Assembly (NCBI GenBank): GCA_900770725.1
Contig: CAAGLL010000064.1
Coordinates: 1-15,588, forward strand
Reading direction: 5' to 3'
DNA from: an uncultured Succinivibrio sp.
GTDB taxonomy: Bacteria; Pseudomonadota; Gammaproteobacteria; Enterobacterales; Succinivibrionaceae
DNA: 15,588 nucleotides
Part shown: positions 1-7,425 of the stretch, one piece after another
Position numbering within the stretch: the first letter of the stretch is position 1
Layout: every line of letters starts with the position of its first letter
The notes under the pieces: model-generated
The model's input: the letters and a program-made list of their open reading frames with translations, nothing else
What the model was told of the DNA's origin: nothing
Database searches by the model: none
Made by a program: the position numbers and the translations under genes

Positions 1-1
1 G

Positions 2-88
2 ATCACGGAAGCCGAGAAGGACTCGATCAACATCGAGTTCATCAGCGGCATTGAAAACTGGAACTACGTCATCAGGCCAAAATTATAG
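2..88 (+). CDS. C-terminal end of an unidentified gene (5' part outside window)
   Basis: An open frame enters from the left edge and ends with TAG at 86-88, giving about 28 residues that finish ENWNYVIRPKL. Codons are mostly C- or G-ending, as in the other genes here, so I take it as real coding sequence. The tail is too short to recognise. It overlaps, on the opposite strand, the last codons of the damaged transposase frame. This suggests the transposase's own sequence stops near here and the two were joined by insertion plus deletion, or by a break in assembly. Confidence 0.45.
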   Translation: MTEAEKDSINIEFISGIENWNYVIRPKL

Positions 89-1314
89 GTTATTTGGTGA
101 CAGTTACTGAGGTTCGAGAGCAGCGTGCTCCTGGCCTCCCCGTAGATCCCGGGGCAGTAGTACAGGTGGAGCCACAGCTTGGCGGACGAGTCCTTCCTGG
201 AGCGCTTTCCGTCCACCTTGAACGCGTCGTACCTCCAGTCGACCTCGACGGTCGTGGCGAACTGGCCTGTGTAGTCGTTGTAGTTGTTCGCGTCGCTGAG
301 CTCGGCGCGGCACTCGTCGATGTAGCCCTTGAAGTACTTCTGCGTCGAGGGCACGCGGAACAGGAAGTGGATGTTGTTGCGCAGGCAGTCGTCTATGTTT
401 TCCGTCGACGGGTACCCGCGGTCGGCCACGAGCACGCACCTGGACAGCGGCCCGCCGAGCCTGGCCGAGTCGGCAAGCACCCTCCGCACCGTCGAGACGT
501 CGGGGGTCGAGCCCCTGTAGAGGCGGTAGAAAAGCGGCAGGCCGGTCTTCTGGTCGACCAGGAACAGGACGTTGACCTGCCTGAGCGCGTCGCCGTCCTT
601 GTTGCGCCCCCACGCCGCCTGGGAGAGCCTCCTCGAGCAGGTGGACACGGAGGTCGAGTACAGCGCGAGGAACACGCGCTCCAGGCCGCGCTCCGCCATG
701 CTCCTGGCGTTGAACCCGTTGAGCTTGGCGAAAAAGGCGTCCACGTCGTCCTCGCCGACGCGCTGGAACAGCCTCGAGATTGAGGAGTCGCCGAGCACTC
801 CTCCCCACGGGGGCTTGCTCGCCTCCGCGAACGGCCCGTAGCCGTGGATCACGTTTGTCCTGTTGAGCGCCATGTAGATGGCCACTGAAAGCATCTTCCT
901 TGACGCGTGGTACTTGCCGAACACCATGTTCAGCGCCCTGCCGATGTTGGCCTCGGCGGCGAGGCGCTCCAGGGCGTAGGACGCCCCGGCGTGCAGGCAG
1001 AGCCCCTCCTGGCGCCTGGGCTTCTCAACCACGTCCTCCTCGTCCAGCGGCTTGAAGTCAATCCCGCCGCCGGGGCGGTGCCGCGCCTCGAAATCCCTCA
1101 GTTCCGGGTGCAGGGCGACGAAGCCGTCGTCCCAGATGATCCTGCCGTTGGCGATGGCCTCGGCCCCGCCCTCAATCCTGCCCACCTTGTGGCTTTCGAC
1201 GCGCCTGCTGCGGCCGCCCACCCACTTGTTCCTGTAGGTCATGACGTAAGCGTACTTCCTGCCGCTCCTCTGGATGATGAGGGAGGGCAGCTCCGGTGCC
1301 TTGGCGACTGACAT
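64..1314 (-). CDS. IS1634-family-like transposase, truncated and probably inactive
   Basis: DDE-type (IS4 superfamily) transposase, 416 residues in the open frame; IS1634-group enzymes usually run to about 500-600. Family hallmarks visible are the N-terminal RSGRKYAYV block, STSVST (220-225), a WGRNKDG-like block (235-241), QVNVLFLVDQKTGLPLFYR (246-264) and VADRGY (296-301) with the second catalytic Asp at 298. Two defects stand out. The position that normally holds the first Asp, in YDTTS-like motifs, reads Tyr219 (TAC, one base from GAC). The frame stops soon after YYCPGIYGEARSTLLSNL (386-402), so the region carrying the catalytic Glu is absent. The last dozen residues are probably read through foreign sequence. 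Start: ATG with AGGAG about 8 bases upstream. Family fairly sure, exact IS unknown. Confidence 0.75.
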   Translation of the reverse strand: MSVAKAPELPSLIIQRSGRKYAYVMTYRNKWVGGRSRRVESHKVGRIEGGAEAIANGRIIWDDGFVALHPELRDFEARHRPGGGIDFKPLDEEDVVEKPRRQEGLCLHAGASYALERLAAEANIGRALNMVFGKYHASRKMLSVAIYMALNRTNVIHGYGPFAEASKPPWGGVLGDSSISRLFQRVGEDDVDAFFAKLNGFNARSMAERGLERVFLALYSTSVSTCSRRLSQAAWGRNKDGDALRQVNVLFLVDQKTGLPLFYRLYRGSTPDVSTVRRVLADSARLGGPLSRCVLVADRGYPSTENIDDCLRNNIHFLFRVPSTQKYFKGYIDECRAELSDANNYNDYTGQFATTVEVDWRYDAFKVDGKRSRKDSSAKLWLHLYYCPGIYGEARSTLLSNLSNCHQITYNFGLMT

Positions 1315-1363
1315 GGCGTGCTCCTTTGCCTGGATTCATAGATACGTATATACGTGACTATGA
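89..1363 (-). mobile_element. Remnant of an IS1634/IS4-like insertion sequence
   Basis: The stretch is almost wholly filled by a transposase gene whose 3' end is missing. I looked for terminal inverted repeats by comparing bases 70-115 with the region right of the start codon (1315-1400). I found only a short match (GGTGAC against GGTCACC near 1386), which is not convincing. No target-site duplication can be defined because the left end of the element appears lost. Boundaries are approximate. Confidence 0.5.
1336..1363. promoter_or_regulatory. 28-base imperfect palindrome upstream of the transposase gene
   Basis: The centre is a perfect 12-base palindrome, ACGTATATACGT (1344-1355). Flanking arms TCATAG (1336-1341) and CTATGA (1358-1363) also pair, so 12 of 14 base pairs match. 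It lies about 21 bases before the transposase start and just outside its ribosome binding site. It could be an operator overlapping the promoter, or a hairpin limiting read-in transcription. I see no clear -35/-10 pair to choose between these. Confidence 0.5.
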
Positions 1364-1517
1364 GACCATGAAAAAGCCGCTCCGGTCACCATGAGAGGCT
1401 TGTTTTACAAAAGAATTTTTCTGGAAGGCGCTGGCGGAAAAATAGCTAATCGACTAGATCTGCAAAATTCGGGTCCGTTGCCAAAACGAATAGGGCTGCA
1501 TTCAGAATGTTCTGGAC

Positions 1518-3461
1518 TTATGCCTCGCGGTCCTTGGCGTTGTTTGTTTTCTTGACGCAGACCGCGCAGAGATCCGCATCGTTCTGCTGGGTGCCTGAGA
1601 ACCCAACCACGGACTTGTTGAGGGCTATGAGCGTGTCGGACGCGCTGTTCTCAGGAGTGATGGCCGCGCACACAGAGCGCAGGCGCTCCTCGTCGTAGCA
1701 CTCCTTCTTCTGATCGTGGATCGAGAAGATCCCGTTTCCGCACAGGAGCATGGTCTCGCCAAAGTCGAGCTTGTTCTTGTGCTCGCCGTAGGTTTCCTCA
1801 GGATTCTCGCCCAAGGCCCTGGCGCTGCCGCACTCGGGGTTCTTGACGCCCTCGATGCCAAACTGCATGGGAGCCTTGAAGCCTGCTGAGGACACGATGC
1901 AGTTGCCGGTGAACTCGCTTAGGATCATCACGAAGGCCCTGATCTCAACTCCGCCGTGGCTGCGCAGCGCGAGCATGCGGTTTATAGCGCCAAGTGTCTC
2001 GCCCGGGCGCATGCCCTCATCCCTGATGCACCTGCGAATGACCGCGAACACTCCCGAGAGCGGGGTGAGCGAGCTGCCGTTGCCTTTTGATCCTGAGGCC
2101 ATGACCACGGCGATATTGTCCCTGTCCACCCTGAAGATGTCGTAGGCGTCGGTGCACCCGGTCTTCGAGGGCAGTAGGAAGGACGCGATGTCGAGGAAGC
2201 GGGAAGAGGGCATCTCAGATGCCGAAGGAGGCAGCCCCTTCTGGAGCATGCACCTGCCGGCCTGGACGCCTTCCTGGAACTTGCCCTCGATCACCTCGTC
2301 AAAGTGCTCGCGCTGCGAGGAGATCTTCGAGTCTATGGCATTGCCCTGGGCGCGGGCGGCCTCGGAGAGGGCGACCACGACCTGGGCGGGCAGGGCGTGG
2401 CCGTCGGTCGTGATCTTCTCGGCGGCGGCAGCGGCGTCCTCCTTGGAAAGCAGGCTCTGCTTGCCATACTCCTCGATGAGGCCGCCGATGCGCTCGGCCT
2501 GGGTCGATTCATCCTTGGAGCGGCGGCGATTCCACACGAGGAGCAGGGTGATGATTGCAACGCCGAGCACCGCGCCAAAGGCGATGAGCGGAACGTTCGG
2601 ACGCCGCTTCTCGGGAGTCGCCTCGGCGGTGAGCGCGCAGGCGCTCTCGCCGCAGGCGACGGCTGCGTCATATCCGCTGCCGCCAATGGTGAAGGTGCCC
2701 TCGAAGCCGCGGTTCTCGCGCGAGAGCCTCGATGCGATCTCGCCTAGATCGACCTCGCGCGACGAGAAGACCGCCTTGCCGCCTTGGAAGACCGCGAGGA
2801 TGCGCGAGCTGCCGGAGTCCGGCAGCACCAAGGACGAGAGCGACTTTGCAAGATCGGGCTCCTTTGAGGCAGTGGCTTGGTAGCGCTTGTCATCGCCGAA
2901 CTTTTCAAGATAGAGGTAGGTCACGTGCTTGCCTGCCGCTGAATCGAGCAGGTAGCCGAAGAAGTTCTTGCCATCCTGCGTGTAGCAGCGGAAGCGCTCG
3001 GGAAGCAGGCCTTCCTTTCTCATGTAGGCCGCGAGATCGCCCTTCATCTGCTCGGGGATCCCGGCGATGGCCGCGCAGTCGCCGCCCTCGGGGTAGCCGT
3101 CCTGCGAGCGGAAGATCTGGAAGGCGTCGGAGTTATCCGCAAAGTAGTCGAAGGCGAGGAAGCTTATGGGCTCAAGCGACGGCTCGTCGGGGCGCGAGCT
3201 CATGGCCCTGGCGTGATCGCGGATCTCAAGATAGGGCCTTGAGGCCTTGAACAGCGCCTGGGCGCGCTCCTCCTCCTCGTTCCTGTAGATGCTCTCGGCC
3301 ACTCCGCACAACAGCCTTGATGATTGCAGCCTTGCGCGCGAGGCGGCCTTCACGGCCTCATCGGAGGGGCCGCCGCCCAAGGCGCCGTAGGCGCAGATCC
3401 CGGCGGCAAGCGCGGCCGCGCCTGCGCAGGCAAGGTACAGGAACAGGGAATTCTTGGCCAC
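1518..3461 (-). CDS. Two-TM receptor-like protein with degenerate SpoIIE/RsbU (PP2C) domain
   Basis: 647 residues. An N-terminal TM (about 5-28) is followed by an extracytoplasmic region (29-287, Cys at 52, 129, 159, 270 and 275), a second TM (290-310) ended by NRRRSK, a linker with helical, charged sequence (311-395), and a C-terminal SpoIIE-type PP2C fold (about 396-637). Family members dephosphorylate Ser/Thr on anti-sigma antagonists. Several metal-ligand positions are altered: TDAYD keeps Asp438, but the DVSGKG motif reads MASGSKG (Ala455), the TDG motif reads GNG (Asn576), and the terminal DD reads ND (627-628). I infer a pseudophosphatase or a much-changed enzyme. Start is GTG with AAGGA about 8 bases upstream; an upstream sigma70-like promoter agrees. 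No partner kinase or antagonist gene is in the window. Confidence 0.7.
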   Translation of the reverse strand: MAKNSLFLYLACAGAAALAAGICAYGALGGGPSDEAVKAASRARLQSSRLLCGVAESIYRNEEEERAQALFKASRPYLEIRDHARAMSSRPDEPSLEPISFLAFDYFADNSDAFQIFRSQDGYPEGGDCAAIAGIPEQMKGDLAAYMRKEGLLPERFRCYTQDGKNFFGYLLDSAAGKHVTYLYLEKFGDDKRYQATASKEPDLAKSLSSLVLPDSGSSRILAVFQGGKAVFSSREVDLGEIASRLSRENRGFEGTFTIGGSGYDAAVACGESACALTAEATPEKRRPNVPLIAFGAVLGVAIITLLLVWNRRRSKDESTQAERIGGLIEEYGKQSLLSKEDAAAAAEKITTDGHALPAQVVVALSEAARAQGNAIDSKISSQREHFDEVIEGKFQEGVQAGRCMLQKGLPPSASEMPSSRFLDIASFLLPSKTGCTDAYDIFRVDRDNIAVVMASGSKGNGSSLTPLSGVFAVIRRCIRDEGMRPGETLGAINRMLALRSHGGVEIRAFVMILSEFTGNCIVSSAGFKAPMQFGIEGVKNPECGSARALGENPEETYGEHKNKLDFGETMLLCGNGIFSIHDQKKECYDEERLRSVCAAITPENSASDTLIALNKSVVGFSGTQQNDADLCAVCVKKTNNAKDREA

Positions 3462-3531
3462 TTTCGCAGTCCTTATTCTGATTTAGTAGACGAGCCGCAG
3501 GCTTCATGCCGGCTTTGAACTCAATATCGGA

Positions 3532-3559
3532 ATTTTAGCCCTTTCTTTGAGTAAGACAA
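3532..3559 (-). promoter_or_regulatory. Putative sigma70-type promoter for the SpoIIE-like gene
   Basis: Read on the - strand: TTGTCT (3559-3554), a 16-base spacer, then TAAAAT (3537-3532). The -10 matches the consensus at five of six positions and the -35 at four. It lies in an AT-rich stretch about 70 bases before the GTG start, in the right orientation. Confidence 0.5.
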
Positions 3560-3967
3560 TGTTTTTACAAACAAATAGATATGAACACTGTGATTTGGCT
3601 CATTTTTGAGGCGCAAAGGCGCAGCAACCAAACGGAAACGCCGCGAAAAGGCCTTGGGCAAACGGGGTCATGCAAGAGAGTGCGAGCGGTGTAAAAGCGC
3701 AAGGGCAGGGAGGAGGCTGACACACTCTTGCAAATTTTCAGGCAAATGGCGTGATCGCGAAATCTGCCATCTTACGGAAGATCTTGCGGTGATCTTTTCG
3801 ATCCTTCGCGCCCTGGCTTTCCAAAACTCCGCGCCAGTGGCGGCTTGCCGGCGCAAGGCGGCATAAGCGCCTTCTCCATGGCTTTGGACGCAACGTTTCG
3901 ATTTTTTGATGCACCTTGAAAATCCGCGACTTAACTCCGCATTACGGAGGGTTGGCCTGCGGCCGTA
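3560..3967. other. Gene-free stretch between divergent genes
   Basis: Open frames here on both strands have Arg/Cys-rich or mixed composition and lack the G/C-ending codon pattern of the real genes. A small hairpin, CTTGC-CGGC-GCAAG, occurs near 3845. I found no RNA gene. Confidence 0.4.
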
Positions 3968-3976
3968 TGCTATACT
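3968..3976 (+). promoter_or_regulatory. Extended -10 promoter for the EAL-like gene
   Basis: TGCTATACT is a TGn extended -10 with TATACT at 3971-3976. There is no good -35 at 16-18 bases upstream, which is common for extended -10 promoters. Transcription would begin near 3983, giving a leader of about 125 bases before the TTG start. Confidence 0.5.
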
Positions 3977-3991
3977 CGTATGCAAATTGAA

Positions 3992-4055
3992 GGCGGGCAA
4001 GCAGGCTGCCGCTCCGCTTGCGCCAGCAACTTGCGCAAGATGGCGCCTGCCCGCC
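3992..4055 (+). promoter_or_regulatory. Structured 5' leader (nested hairpins) of the EAL-like gene
   Basis: GGCGGGCA (3992-3999) pairs perfectly with TGCCCGCC (4048-4055). Inside that, CTTGCGC (4017-4023) pairs with GCGCAAG (4033-4039) around a 9-base loop. An alternative pairing, GCAGGC (4001-4006) with GCCTGC (4045-4050), competes with the outer stem. It does not contain elements I recognise from known c-di-GMP riboswitches. It may be an RNA regulator or simply a folded leader. Confidence 0.4.
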
Positions 4056-4058
4056 CGG

Positions 4059-4086
4059 CATAACGATAAAAGCGACATAACGATAA
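4059..4086 (+). repeat. 11-base direct repeat upstream of the EAL-like gene
   Basis: CATAACGATAA occurs at 4059-4069 and again at 4076-4086, 17 bases apart start to start. It lies between the leader hairpins and the ribosome binding site. It could be a regulator site or an RNA feature. Confidence 0.5.
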
Positions 4087-4108
4087 CAAGCAGCCAAGGT
4101 GCAGTATT

Positions 4109-5491
4109 TTGCCACCAGCAGGTAGTAGCCAGACCAAGAAGGAAGAGGCCGGCGAGAAGCCCAAGTTCAAGCGCTCGCGCGACCGCTGCCACATCATCAA
4201 CATGCTCCCGGTCTTCGACCAGCAGGGCAACGTGCTGTGCTACGCCTTCCACTACACCGCAGGAGCCAAGTTCGAGGCCGAGGCGCTAGAGCCCAAGCAC
4301 GTGACCCACGTGCTCATCGGCTACTACGTGCGCCGCGCCATGAACATCTTCGTGGGGGATCGCGGCAGCAGCATGGTGCGCCTGCCGCTCTCGACGGACA
4401 GCAGCCGCTTCCTGGGGCTCATCAACACCCAGAGGTTCATCCACTACCTGCCGCGAAAGCAGGAGGTCTCCCCCTCGACGCTCCACTTGGTCGACGTCAT
4501 GCGCAAGGCGCGCATGAGGATCGCCTGCGACGTCTACACCGTCATCTACACCCGCTGGGCCCAGGCGGTGAAGAACTTCACCTACATCATCGTCGACATG
4601 GAAGGCGACGTGAACGAGCAGATGAACCTCGCCGTCAACATCCGCGAGGTCGCCCCCTGGCTCAAGCTCATCGCCCGCTGCAAGAACGTCACTAACTGCC
4701 GCGACGCCTTCGCGCTGGGCATCGAATACGTCAGCGCCCCGGACTTCCCGCCCGAGACGCTTTTGAACCTGGTGCAGAAGCGCTACGCCCAGGCCTTCCC
4801 CGAGATGTTCGCCGAGGTGTGCACGGTCTTCCTCTCGCAGCTTTCGCTGCAGGCTGACAACGACGCCTTCGTCGAGCTCTCCTCGCGCTATCCACAGGTC
4901 ATGGCCTTCTTCAAGCCGGTGATGGAGATCCTGCGCGAGGACGAGCCGCACGATGGCGACGAGGAGATGAACATCGGCTCATACGAGAGCTGCTGCATCA
5001 TGTACTCCCCTGAGACCATGCGCACGGCCGAGGCCATCCTGTGCCTAAAGCTCCTCTCGACCCGCTTTGAGCCTGACGACGTGCGAAACGCCGGCCTCAA
5101 CAGCTTCGAGCCCTTGAAGTTCGCGCTCGACGAGGGCCGCTCCTGGTACTGCGTGGTCGAAGATCGCAGCCTCAAGGAGACCATGCCGCTCTTCACGCTC
5201 GGGATATTGCGCACGCTCGCGCGCTTCTCGGCCTCAAGCGAGGAGCTTGAGGATCCCGTGTACCTCGAGGTCATGGAAAAGCGCGAGAAGCTCATCGCGA
5301 GGTTCAAGGCGCTAAAGAGCGTCAGCGCCGGCATGGAAGCCCTGGTCAGGACCGATCTTGAAGAGCTCACGAAGAATGCCAAGGACGGCTTCTACTCCAC
5401 GGGCAGCTTCTGCGGCTCGATTGAAAAGGGCCTCATATGGACCCAGAGGATCATCAAGGCCTTGGGCGGCAATGCGGAGGTCTCGCGCTGA
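4109..5491 (+). CDS. Degenerate EAL-domain (YuxH/HDOD-type) signalling protein
   Basis: 460 residues from a TTG start preceded by AAGGT about 9 bases upstream. An in-frame stop at 4067-4069 rules out a start further upstream, apart from a rare ATT. The first in-frame ATG (about residue 32) would cut into the domain. The N-terminal half resembles the EAL half of YuxH-type proteins: LPVFDQQGNVLCYAFHY (33-49, like QPIFDRxxxVxGYELLFR), RMRIACDVYT (135-144, like the IALDDF strand), NFTYIIVDM (156-164), WLKLIARCKN (184-193, like LLAEKVE) and FALGIEYVSAPDFPPETL (201-218). The EAL triplet, the DD pair and the catalytic Lys of AEK are all replaced, so c-di-GMP hydrolysis is unlikely. The C-terminal half (about 270-400) could be an eroded HDOD module; I cannot show this. 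No TM. I infer a binding or scaffold role. Confidence 0.5.
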   Translation: MPPAGSSQTKKEEAGEKPKFKRSRDRCHIINMLPVFDQQGNVLCYAFHYTAGAKFEAEALEPKHVTHVLIGYYVRRAMNIFVGDRGSSMVRLPLSTDSSRFLGLINTQRFIHYLPRKQEVSPSTLHLVDVMRKARMRIACDVYTVIYTRWAQAVKNFTYIIVDMEGDVNEQMNLAVNIREVAPWLKLIARCKNVTNCRDAFALGIEYVSAPDFPPETLLNLVQKRYAQAFPEMFAEVCTVFLSQLSLQADNDAFVELSSRYPQVMAFFKPVMEILREDEPHDGDEEMNIGSYESCCIMYSPETMRTAEAILCLKLLSTRFEPDDVRNAGLNSFEPLKFALDEGRSWYCVVEDRSLKETMPLFTLGILRTLARFSASSEELEDPVYLEVMEKREKLIARFKALKSVSAGMEALVRTDLEELTKNAKDGFYSTGSFCGSIEKGLIWTQRIIKALGGNAEVSR

Positions 5492-5518
5492 GGCATTATC
5501 CCAATGAGGAGGGATTTC

Positions 5519-6052
5519 ATGAACTCCATCAAAAATTCCAGGGCATCAGCCTCGCGCTTTCCGCAGTTGAAAAAGCCTGAGTTCCCAGTGGCCATCCTCA
5601 AGGCCCTCGCCTGCGCCCTTGCCGCCTCATTCCTGCTCGCGCCTGGCGCCATCGCGGCATCCTCAAGATCAAGCTCAGGCTACGACGTCATCGATGTCGG
5701 CTCCGATCCGACCCAGGACGACGGTGCCACCACCATCACCGAGGATGACGACTCCATCAGCCTCCACATGGGCGGGGATCCCAGCCACGGGATCTACCAT
5801 AACCCCTCGCAGCAGAACGAGTACGTCTACCCGCCTGACGACTGGCACCACGGGTACGGCCGCGATGGCGGATGGGATCCCCGGGATCCCCGCAGCGGCT
5901 ACTCCCATGATCGCAATGAAGGCTACGGCTATGGCTGGGACGATGACGACGACGGCGGCCACTACAAGATGAGCCCGCACCCGCATCGCCCGCATCAAGC
6001 GGGCAATGGCAACGGGCGCTGCCGCGGCGGCGATCCGCGCGAGTGCTATTAA
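5519..6052 (+). CDS. Exported Asp/Gly/His-rich low-complexity protein
   Basis: 177 residues. I chose the ATG at 5519 because AGGAGG (5507-5512) sits 6 bases before it; the in-frame ATG at 5504 has no such site. The N-terminus is a long Sec-type signal: charged region (1-19), hydrophobic core (about 24-42) and an AIA cleavage motif at 44-46. The mature part is acidic at first, then rich in Gly, Asp, Tyr, His and Pro, with a run of five Asp (GWDDDDDGGHY) and His-Pro repeats (PHPHRPH). It ends with two Cys (CRGGDPREC). No TM or enzyme motif. It begins 27 bases after the EAL-like gene and may be co-transcribed. Function unknown; an envelope or metal-binding role would be a guess. Confidence 0.7.
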   Translation: MNSIKNSRASASRFPQLKKPEFPVAILKALACALAASFLLAPGAIAASSRSSSGYDVIDVGSDPTQDDGATTITEDDDSISLHMGGDPSHGIYHNPSQQNEYVYPPDDWHHGYGRDGGWDPRDPRSGYSHDRNEGYGYGWDDDDDGGHYKMSPHPHRPHQAGNGNGRCRGGDPRECY

Positions 6053-6101
6053 GCCCGTGGGATGCGCCGCCATTCCCCGCATTATCGCCGTCATTGGCGG
6101 G

Positions 6102-6138
6102 TATAATCTCACGCAGGTTGCAGGGACCATTTCCCTGC
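6102..6138 (+). promoter_or_regulatory. TATAAT box with hairpin just downstream
   Basis: A consensus TATAAT is at 6102-6107, with no good -35 at the usual spacing. CCGCCA (6067-6072) and TGGCGG (6095-6100) form an inverted repeat just before it, which could be an operator. After the expected start, GCAGGGA (6120-6126) pairs with TCCCTGC (6132-6138) around a 5-base loop, inside the 5' leader of the next gene. Confidence 0.45.
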
Positions 6139-6154
6139 TCGCACGGCGGTAATC

Positions 6155-6448
6155 ATGATTGCGCTCCTGGGCACGCTCGCCCTCTCATTCTTCATGTTCA
6201 TGCTGCTCGCTGGAGCCGGCACCACGCTCGTCATGGCGCTGTGCGCCAGCCCGCTCATCATCGCCGCAGCGCTCACCGCAGTGATCGAGTGGGTTCTGCG
6301 CCTGGGCCTTGGCCTCGAACTCTCCATCCCCTGGCTCACGGCCGTCTTCCTCTGCTCGCTGGCAGCAGGCTTCCTACTGCTGCTCTTCCTAAAGCAGCGC
6401 GGGATCCTGACCTCGCTCATGATCTCGGTGCGCCGCGTGGTGCGCTGA
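6155..6448 (+). CDS. Small hydrophobic membrane protein, unknown
   Basis: 97 residues, almost wholly hydrophobic. Likely membrane spans are near 3-20, 24-48 and 58-79, with a basic tail (KQRGIL...SVRRVVR) that should be cytoplasmic. There is no recognisable family motif. The ribosome binding site is weak (GGCGGT before the ATG), but a consensus -10 lies about 48 bases upstream and codon use matches the neighbouring genes. It stands between the exported protein and the EamA transporter and has its own downstream hairpin. Function unknown. Confidence 0.6.
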   Translation: MIALLGTLALSFFMFMLLAGAGTTLVMALCASPLIIAAALTAVIEWVLRLGLGLELSIPWLTAVFLCSLAAGFLLLLFLKQRGILTSLMISVRRVVR

Positions 6449-6454
6449 ACGCTC

Positions 6455-6473
6455 CCGGGGCCTAAGGCCCCGG
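6455..6473. terminator. GC hairpin after the small membrane protein gene
   Basis: CCGGGGCC (6455-6462) pairs perfectly with GGCCCCGG (6466-6473) around a TAA loop. No run of T follows, so it may act as a weak terminator or an mRNA end-protecting hairpin. Confidence 0.45.
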
Positions 6474-6499
6474 CCCCTACAAAACCAAGGCTCAAGGGA

Positions 6500-7402
6500 A
6501 TGGATCTCAAGATCTTCTTAAAGCTGCACCTCTCGGTGTTCATCGCAGGCTTCACCGGGCTGTTCGGGCGCCTGGTCACGCTCAACGCCATGTGGCTTAC
6601 GCTCTTCCGCCTGCTCTTTGGCTGGGCGACCTTCCGCATCTACATGGTCCTCTCGGGCAGGAACCGCCCGGTGAGCCCCGTGAACCGCCTGAAGTTCATG
6701 GGCTCGGGCATGCTGCTTGCAAGCCACCTGACGATGTTCTTCCTGGCCATCAAGCTCTCGAACGTCTCCATCGGCGTGCTCACGCTCTCGTCCATCAGCT
6801 TCTTCATCGCGATCATCGAGCCCTTTGCAAGCCGCAGCCGCTTCTCCTTTGCCGACATCTCCTTCAGCCTCATCGGCATGCTCGGACTCTTCTGCATCTT
6901 CAGCTTCGACTCGAAGTTCCGCGCCGGGATCTGCGTCGGGATCTTCTGCTCGCTCCTGGACGCGCTCTACGCAACCTGGAACAAGCGCCTGGTCGCCGCG
7001 AAGCTTGCAGACAGCTACAACATGCTCAAGTTCCAGTTCGACGGGGCGGTGATCTTCCTGATCCTCGCGGCCCTGGCCTTCAGGCTCGTGACCGGGGGAT
7101 GGGACTTCCACTTCTCCTGGCTTGACATGTTCTACCTCTTCATCGCCGGCACCATCTGCACCGCAGGCCTCTACCTCCTGCAGCTTCAGATCCTAAAGGG
7201 GATCTCGGCCTTCACGATGATGCTCACCTACAACTTAGAGCCCGTCTACAGCATCATCCTCGCGATGCTCATCTTCCATGAGGCGAGGGAGCTCAATTTC
7301 TCCTTCTACGTCGGCGTCGCGTGCATCATCGCCTCCATATCGCTCAAGACCTGGAAGCTCGCCCGCGCCCGCAGGCTCGATCCTGCGCTGGAAAACTCCT
7401 AA
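6500..7402 (+). CDS. EamA/DMT-family transporter
   Basis: 300 residues with about ten hydrophobic segments in two similar halves (about 8-137 and 148-285), the layout of the drug/metabolite transporter superfamily (two EamA domains). Supporting blocks are LTLFRLLFGW (33-42, the usual Arg at the start of TM2), a central short cytoplasmic loop, and near the end LTYNLEPVYSIILAMLIFHE (239-258), matching the L.PV.A.L....LGE signature of EamA proteins. The C-terminus is basic (KTWKLARARR). Members export or import amino acids, sugars or metabolites; the substrate cannot be told from sequence. AAGGGA abuts the ATG, so AAGG further upstream may be the real ribosome binding site. A terminator follows the stop directly. 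Confidence 0.85.
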   Translation: MDLKIFLKLHLSVFIAGFTGLFGRLVTLNAMWLTLFRLLFGWATFRIYMVLSGRNRPVSPVNRLKFMGSGMLLASHLTMFFLAIKLSNVSIGVLTLSSISFFIAIIEPFASRSRFSFADISFSLIGMLGLFCIFSFDSKFRAGICVGIFCSLLDALYATWNKRLVAAKLADSYNMLKFQFDGAVIFLILAALAFRLVTGGWDFHFSWLDMFYLFIAGTICTAGLYLLQLQILKGISAFTMMLTYNLEPVYSIILAMLIFHEARELNFSFYVGVACIIASISLKTWKLARARRLDPALENS

Positions 7403-7405
7403 GAG

Positions 7406-7425
7406 AAGGCGGCAAGGCCGCCTTT
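7406..7425 (+). terminator. Hairpin terminator after the EamA gene
   Basis: AAGGCGGC (7406-7413) pairs with GCCGCCTT (7417-7424) around a 3-base loop, 3 bases after the stop codon, with a short T run (7423-7425). The remaining bases to 7650 show no gene I can support. Confidence 0.65.

Noticed and set aside
94..783. Long + strand frame of 229 residues, Val/Arg-rich
   Set aside because: Antisense to recognisable transposase motifs; its composition is that of a GC-rich shadow frame.
3668..4252. 194-residue open frame on the - strand
   Set aside because: It crosses the promoter, leader and first codons of the EAL-like gene, has mixed composition with no domain, and its codon pattern changes part-way. 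It is an antisense shadow.
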